NCBI RefSeq assembly: GCF_011397635.1
Contig: NC_064770.1
Span: 8,580,826-8,644,825, forward strand
Direction of reading: 5' to 3'
DNA length: 64,000 nucleotides
DNA from: Epinephelus fuscoguttatus
Taxonomy: Eukaryota; Chordata; Actinopteri; Perciformes; Serranidae
Part shown: piece by piece, positions 57,901 through 64,000 of the stretch
Position numbering within the stretch: position 1 is the first letter of the stretch
Layout: each line of letters begins with the position of its first letter
Notes under the pieces: model-generated
Told to the model about the DNA's origin: nothing
Databases searched by the model: none
The model's input: the letters and a program-made list of their open reading frames with translations, nothing else
Position numbers and translations under genes: made by a program

Positions 57901-60180
57901 CATGTCAATCATTTATCCGACGAGTTGTCCTGACAGAGGTCATGTAAGGAAACTGATGCTAGAGAATGTTGTTCATTAGTTTTAGAAAGGAAATTACGAA
58001 TTAGAAATTTATTGACACAAATATGAGCTGGATTAAATATAGCTTTATCCCCATGACAAGCAATAGAAAATATTTTAAAAGCTCCTTCTTAACTGACGAA
58101 AAGGGAATGAAGAAAAAAGAAGAAATACAGCAACAGGAAAAACAAAACTATAAATACACTAAACATAAAGTGTTTTAAGTACATAGCTACTATTTTACTA
58201 AATATTAAAACAGCATAAAATGTCATTCCTGACCTCAGAAACAGTAGAGACAAATAATAACTTTAATAATAATAGCTTTATCCTTAGCTTTCAACCACAT
58301 CTCACCGTTTTCACATGCAGAGGAAGACAGTGCAATGTGGTTGAAAGCTCATTATAGTCTTAAATTTTTGGCCACTACAACAGCTTGGGAATGGGCAGTC
58401 TGTTGGTTGGCAGGTTACTGACTGCAAAAGTGATCAATTTTACTCTGACGACCAAATCTCAAAAATGACTAAAAAAGTATCTGGAATAGGCCTATAGGAT
58501 TTCGCAAAATTTTGTGGATTTTTAAGTTTAAATTGTTGTTTATTTAATCCATGAAATGAACTCAAACCACTAAACCTCTTCAATCTGACCACGAGGTAGA
58601 CTGCACAGGGCCCCAGCAAAAAAAGAAAGAAAAAAAACCTGCACAGACTCAATATTTAGTCAAGTTGTACCATTATCCTTCAATGTTGCCAGAGGGTCAC
58701 TTACACTTTTCTGGATTGGAAAAAAAATATAAAAGCCAAGTTGCAACAGTATTTTCCCCTGTAATGAAAGACTGTGGGGACATCGACTTAATTAAAGTTT
58801 GAATCATTTCATTCTTCTTTTGGAGCCCAAACGATTTTAAATCTGAATAATACAACTGGTGAATTACATTGTTTTTAATATCCGGTGAAATAGTTATTAT
58901 TGAAGGATAAAAACAAAAATGACAATATAAAAGCTGATTTATAACTTTTCAACAGAAGTGCATCCCTAATAGTGTATGTGATTTATAAATAACATTTCCA
59001 TCTTTGAGAGTGAGAAAAAAAAGACCACACGCTATTGTATGTTTCACTATATTTATATTATATCATTAAATTCAATGTAGTACCTGAAACTAACCACACA
59101 GGGTGGACAGACAACACTGCCCGCCCTCAACACACGGTCCCAGCAAAGAGAGAAAAGAGACAGAGAAAGGCACAAAGAGTTTTGAAACTGAGAAAAGGAC
59201 ACTGAACATGATGATTAAGCTGGGGGGGGGGGGGGGTGTTGAGGTGCATACAGACAAGTACATGAGCAAAGAAACGACTGATAGAAATGACTGGGTGGGT
59301 TATATGGTACATAAAGAAACAGGCAAGCTCTAAACTGAATGATGAATGAAGACAGGGCAACACAAATGCAGGCTGATGACGAAGACGACAGACACAGAAA
59401 GGCACAAGTAGAAAAAGTAGGTATTTTCATTGACATTTTCTGCTAATTGTATATTCTTTTTACCCTTGATGAATGGAGGATGAGGTTGAGGAGGAGAAGA
59501 CAGCATGAAAAGAGTGAGGATACTGTAACCTTGAGAATGAGGCATTATAGCAAATCTTATATATATTTTTGTTTCCTTCTTTTTATCCCAAAAATAAAAA
59601 AAGGCACAAACACATTTTCAATTACAAGATGGGGTCGGAACAAGTGTTACATGGAGTAAGCATACAAAATAAAAAGATGTCTTAAAAACAAATAAAATTA
59701 ATACTATTATTCTGACCGTCATTATTATTATCATTATTATTATTTCCATCAATATTATTGTTATTGGTATCATCAATAATTTCTCTCCCAGTTCAGCTTT
59801 TTTTTCTTAATGTCAGAGAGAAAAAGAAGAGAGAGAGAGAGAGAGAAAGAGAGACATTTACTGAGTGATGCTGCTGAGTGTGACTGAGGTAAATGTTTCC
59901 TGCCTGCTCTACTTCAAGTGCCACTTAGACCCAAAACATTTCTCTGTTGTGTTGAGATGTCAAACCAAACTCCACTGAAAAATCAGTCACTTTTATGCTG
60001 TCTGGAAAATGTGTTCTTTTGAGAAACATTTATACAGATAAAATCCCTTTTTAAAACATTTTAATCTGACCACAATCTTGTTCAACTAATATTGAAAAAA
60101 ATGGGCAGTAGAGCTGCAACTAACATCATGTTATTTTGCTATTAATTGTTTAGTCTAGCAAATGCAAGAGAAGTGTAAAA
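57900..60180. other. Spacer, no gene seen
   Basis: AT-rich sequence upstream of atxn2l with a G-run (59222-59236), GA-rich patches (59825-59850) and ATT repeats (59720-59760). No splice-supported frame recognised on either strand. Confidence 0.5.
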
Positions 60181-60183
60181 CCC

Positions 60184-60189
<6 letters not shown>

Positions 60190-60273
<84 letters not shown>
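60190..60273. repeat. Long (CA)n microsatellite
   Basis: About 41 uninterrupted CA units in the spacer downstream of the minus-strand gene at 62.3 kb. Confidence 0.97.
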
Positions 60274-60274
<1 letters not shown>

Positions 60275-60628
60275 GTCACTTGAACTTGCAATTTCTTGCT
60301 CCAAATGTTTTCTGCTTGTTTAGGTTTATATATCTCTATTTAGTCATTCTTTTACTTAATCTATATGTACTATTGCTGTCTTTGTGCCACTGCAAAAGCT
60401 GGATTTCCCCTTTGGTGATTAATAGAGGTTTACCATATCCTAATCTCTTTAAACAGATGTCTGCATATGCATGCAGAATCTGCAGGTGATGGAAAAATAG
60501 TCTAGTGTCGGAAGTGTTCTGGTTTCAGTTGTACTCTGTTTGTAGTCCGAGTAGTATTGACCAATCATGTTTTAACAAAAGGTAAACAGTCCTTATGGAG
60601 AGGCAGAACGCATTGGCCAAAATGCTAT

Positions 60629-60861
60629 CTTGGAACCCATCGGCTATCATTTAACAACGAGTTAGGTTAATGTTAGCTTTTTCAAAAAATTGGCAGCGTT
60701 CATATGCAGATATTTGTTTTTTAGAGATTAGCCGAAACGACTAGAGCACTAAGGAAGAAATGTTAGCCCCAATATCCGCTGGCTACTACGAATCAGCCCG
60801 AAATACTGGCCATCACTTCCAGAGGCTTTGTCATCGTCAGACAATAGCCAATGGGTTCCAA
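60629..60861. repeat. Short inverted repeat (foldback)
   Basis: CTTGGAACCCATCGGCTAT (60629-60647) is matched, inverted with one mismatch, by ATAGCCAATGGGTTCCAAG (60843-60861), with about 195 bp between. Probably the core of a MITE. Non-coding. Confidence 0.6.
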
Positions 60862-61061
60862 GACTTATTTTATCTTAAAATGTTGTTCGAAATTTCTAAG
60901 AGCTGTAGGTGTGGCCTTCAAAACATTTTATCTGAAACAAAAGTCGAAAGATATTAAATTTACAATCAAGTAAATCAAAGAGAAGCAGCAAATTCTCACA
61001 TTTCACAATCTGGATCCAACAACTATTTTTTGCGTGATAAATGAAAACATATTTAAATCAC

Positions 61062-61587
61062 AGACTGTATAAAAAAAGATGGACAATGTGACAGTTCCCG
61101 CGAAATGAAGCCAAAACATCTTGATCACCACAATATAGGTCATACACCCTGCCCGTGGGCGAGTAGAAAATGGCTAAATTTTCATTTTTGGGTGCCCTAT
61201 CCCTTTAAACTTCAAGGTACACCTCAAATGACTTTTTTCCCATGGTTTCTGTAATCTTAGGTAGTTTTTATGATGTTTATACTGATGTATGTTCAAGTGT
61301 TTGTTTTTTGGAAAATTTTGGTTTTAATTAGTTATTTGATGCTATAAAAACGGCGTTTGACATCACAATTGACAGCTGTGTGCGCCAATTGGTGTTCAAT
61401 CAATCAATTTGATCCACAATTGGTCGGACAGGTGTTTGGGTGGTAACACGACACGGCGGAGATCGCTACTGCGCAGACTCTGGCTCCAAATGACATCATC
61501 AGCGCAAGATGGCAGAATATTCTGGCTTTATGTTTGTACAGTGGAGTTAAGTGGAGACACGTAATCCATCTTTATGTACAGTCTAAG
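61062..61587. mobile_element. Candidate MITE with AGACTGTA...AGATGGA ends
   Basis: CAGACTGTATAAAAAAAGAT (from about 61062) is inverted and imperfect against ATCTTTATGTACAGTCTA (to about 61587). The interior holds GC-richer sequence (ACACGACACGGCGGAGATCG) and GCCAATTGGTGTTCAATCAA-type segments. No coding frame. Confidence 0.5.
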
Positions 61588-61642
61588 ACCTAAATCGACA
61601 TTAGTGTTCTTATTATTATTTTACATTCAACCATACATTGTG

Positions 61643-61648
61643 TTTATT
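61643..61648 (-). terminator. Candidate poly(A) signal for the minus-strand gene at 62.3 kb
   Basis: TTTATT on plus is AATAAA on minus, about 630 bases past the TGA at 62277-62279. Confidence 0.3.
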
Positions 61649-62276
61649 CAAAATTCACATTTCTGTTTGGCCTTGTAGTTCTTCCAATCAAACGAGCATA
61701 ACCATGTATTGATGTTAATAAGCTACATGTAGAACCTTTGAAACAATATAATCTTTTAAATAGAGGTTGCTGAGACGTGGACTCTGTAGCAGTAAGAGTA
61801 AAAGTTTTGGGTCTACCTGCCACAGTACAGGTGTCTGTAGAGTATGTTTGGCCTCTGGCTAGCGTGTGCTGTCTTGGCAGGACCACTGTGAGGTATCAGG
61901 ACTGCTGGCTTCACAGCGCTCGAGCTCTCAATGCTGTTCACGTACGAGAAAGAGCCTGCTGCTGTGAGTCGTACCGGCAAAAACAAAGCTTATCTGACTA
62001 AAAAAATAAAATAAATGTACCGCTATAGTTAGTGTTGTAAAGCTGCTCTCACCCGTCTCTCCATCTGCTTAGTCTTCTCTCTCTCTCGTATAGTGTTAGT
62101 ACTTTTACACCTCCTCCTCCTCCTCTTCTCCACCTTGCTAACAAAAGAAAAATACTGGTTATGAATGGCTATGATGTACGCCGCCTCATCCAATCTCACA
62201 TTTGCTCACACACACACACACACTCAAACATAAACACACATACACACTCCTCCTCCCCCTCCTGGTCTTCCCTTCA

Positions 62277-63802
62277 TCAGAAGAAGGAGTATTGGTTGTC
62301 GATGGCACGGGGCGCCCTCGCTCCGTCCCTCTCTTCTCCCTCCACAGCTTCTAGTTGGCGGAGGGGAGTGTCCCTGTCCCTCTCCTCCCAGTCCTCCACT
62401 CCTCCTCCGCTACCACCCCCGCTGCCTCCGCTTCCTCCTCCTCCAGCTCCTCCTCCTGTCGTCGCCATCGTCACCACTGGCGCGCCTCCTCCTCCACCTC
62501 CTCCACCTACTCCTCCTGCCTCCATCTCGTTTCCTCTCTCCTGGGGAGGAGTTGGGGGCGGCGGCCGGCCTGGCGGCAGTGGAGGAGGCTGAGGTGGGCT
62601 ACGGGGTCTGCTGGTCAAGTCTGCATGGAGCAGAAACAGATGAGAGAAAAAGAAAAGAAAGAAAAAAGGGGGGAAATGAGAGAAAAGTGTAAATAAAGGG
62701 AGGCAGAGGAGGAGGAGGAAATAAGGCCAAAAGTGTAGTGAAGGAGTGAAGTGACAGCATAGTCAGAGGAGAGGAGGGTGAGAGGCAGGAGAGAAAAAGA
62801 GAAAGTGACAGTGAGTGGCTGGTTAGGTGGAAGAAGTCTGCAGTCATGGAGTCCATGGGAGTCATGGAGGCAGTCCGATTCAACAAACACACAAACACAC
62901 AAATACACACAAATACACACACACACACACACACACACTTTTAACACTGTTGGGCAATGTAATCCATAGTAGAGATGTACACAGACAATCCAGAGCAGGG
63001 CTGCTACTGATAATAACTTCTTTAATTCATTCATTCACATCAGAAAAATGTCCCTCACAATTTCCCACAGCTCGTCGTGATGTCTTCCAAACAACTTGTT
63101 TGCCCAAAACCAAAATATTACCATCAGAAAAGACAAAAAAGCACCAAATCTTCGCATTTGAGAAGCTGGAACAGGAGAATTTAAAAAATGTGACTTTAAA
63201 AATGTACTGATTATAAAAATAGTTTGACCAACTAATAATTTATGCTTAAATCCAGGATTTCCTGGCATGTATTACAATGAGGGCATGAAATGTCTCTTTT
63301 AAATATCCTGATAAAATATTAAACTTCAAGGGAAAAAAAGATATGCAATTGATTAAACTAAAAGCTAGCAGCTAAATTAATAGTAAGATGAGACTGATGT
63401 GTTTGATTCAGGTCAGCAGGTAATCTACTGATCCGATGACTCTAGATGTTCACTTCACATTTACTAATAAGAGCTTTAAAGGGAAACCTAAATTAAGAAT
63501 TCCAATATGATATTTACATGACCAAGAATATTTAATCAATATCTGTGAACATGAGCTGGTCTTTTTTCAACGGCAGTATCCAGAGAAGTCTCAAACTTGT
63601 GATGTCACCAAGTATAAAGTCTGGAGCTGCTACACAGACAATGAATCTTATTCATACTTATATTTTTTCTTCTTATACTTAATGACATCACAAATTCAGT
63701 TTTAGCACCCTTGTTTTTAAATTCGGGAGAGCATTGTTCATATAAAGGGGCAGACTTACAGCTGAGCCTGTCACTGTCAGATGGAGAACACATTTTACTC
63801 AA
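62277..63802 (-). CDS. Unrecognised Pro/Gly-rich protein, C-terminal exons (partial)
   Basis: Two minus-strand exons join in phase: 63802-63760 (acceptor TTAG, donor AGCT|GTAAGT) and 62620-62277 (acceptor CATGCAG, stop TGA at 62279-62277). They encode LSKMCSPSDSDRLS, a tyrosine split across the junction, then LTSRPRSPPQPPPLPP, a proline run, a long glycine-rich stretch, an acidic segment (VEDWEERDRDTPLRQLEAVE) and the end AIDNQYSFF. An in-frame TAG lies just before the first exon, so either that AG is a true acceptor or the ATG at 63793 starts a protein of about 125 residues. I do not recognise the family. Low complexity makes frame statistics weak; the splice phase and the non-repetitive tail are the main support. 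Confidence 0.4.
62905..62938. repeat. (CA)n microsatellite
   Basis: CA/ACAAA-type repeat within the intron between the two exons of the unrecognised minus-strand gene. Small open frames here are products of the repeat. Confidence 0.85.
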
Positions 63803-64000
63803 CTAAGTCAATGTAGAGTTGGAGGGCACTGGGGAAGAGAATCACAGAGCATGAATTTATCACTCCAATTTACAACTGTCCACAAGATGGAGCACTGAAA
63901 GAAGGCACAGAAGAAAAAAATAATTGCTCTGTTTAGTAAGGAAACAGGTCATGGAGTGCATCAGATGAACAATGACATACAGACTGAATACTTAAGTTTT

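Noticed and set aside
62161-62592. Plus-strand proline-rich frame opposite the Pro/Gly-rich gene
   Set aside because: The GGA/CCT low complexity opens several frames. Only the minus-strand frame has splice support and a non-repetitive tail.
1-64000. CRISPR array, phage, plasmid or bacterial operon
   Set aside because: No direct-repeat/spacer pattern or prokaryotic gene organisation. All coding evidence is spliced and vertebrate.

Overview
The window is eukaryotic and almost certainly from a ray-finned (teleost, probably percomorph) fish. The evidence is small exons with GT-AG introns, AT-rich introns full of Tc1, hAT, SINE and LINE debris, many CA/GA/GATG microsatellites, and proteins that align by eye with vertebrate SPNS1, LAT and ATXN2L. 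No prokaryotic operon, CRISPR array, rRNA or canonical tRNA gene was seen. I found no clearly new multi-gene system. The most interesting material is gene-structure detail and young transposons with exact target duplications.

Layout. (1) 1-15.8 kb, plus strand: spns1, the lysosomal lysophospholipid transporter, with a 5' non-coding exon, 12 coding exons and a complete 506-residue product. A TFE/MITF-type M-box lies at the very start of the window. (2) 15.8-25.1 kb: repeat-rich spacer with a decayed LINE reverse transcriptase and MITE-like inverted repeats. A possible lat upstream promoter region lies near 17.7-18.9 kb. (3) 25.1-33.4 kb, plus strand: lat, the T-cell adaptor, with 11 coding exons and 207 residues, its tyrosine motifs spread over very short exons. 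A dead Tc1/mariner copy sits in its seventh intron. (4) 33.4-35.25 kb: short spacer between convergent genes. (5) 35.25-57.8 kb, minus strand: atxn2l, the RNA-binding stress-granule protein ataxin-2-like, with 22 coding exons and 957 residues (Lsm, LsmAD, PAM2, Pro/Gln-rich tail). Its introns hold a Tc1/mariner copy with an intact reading frame, two non-autonomous hAT elements with exact 8-bp target duplications (one nested in an L1 remnant), a MITE and a LINE fragment. (6) 57.8-62.3 kb: spacer with long CA repeats and MITE-like inverted repeats. (7) 62.3-63.8 kb, minus strand: two exons forming the 3' end of an unrecognised Pro/Gly-rich protein that continues beyond the window or starts near 63.8 kb.

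The genes do not form one pathway. SPNS1 exports lysophospholipids from lysosomes, LAT nucleates T-cell-receptor signalling at the plasma membrane, and ATXN2L binds RNA and PABP in the cytoplasm. Their proximity is shared vertebrate synteny: all three lie in human 16p11.2, where SPNS1 and LAT are neighbours. Exon borders were set by hand from splice signals, reading-frame phase and remembered human proteins. No alignment or database search was run.
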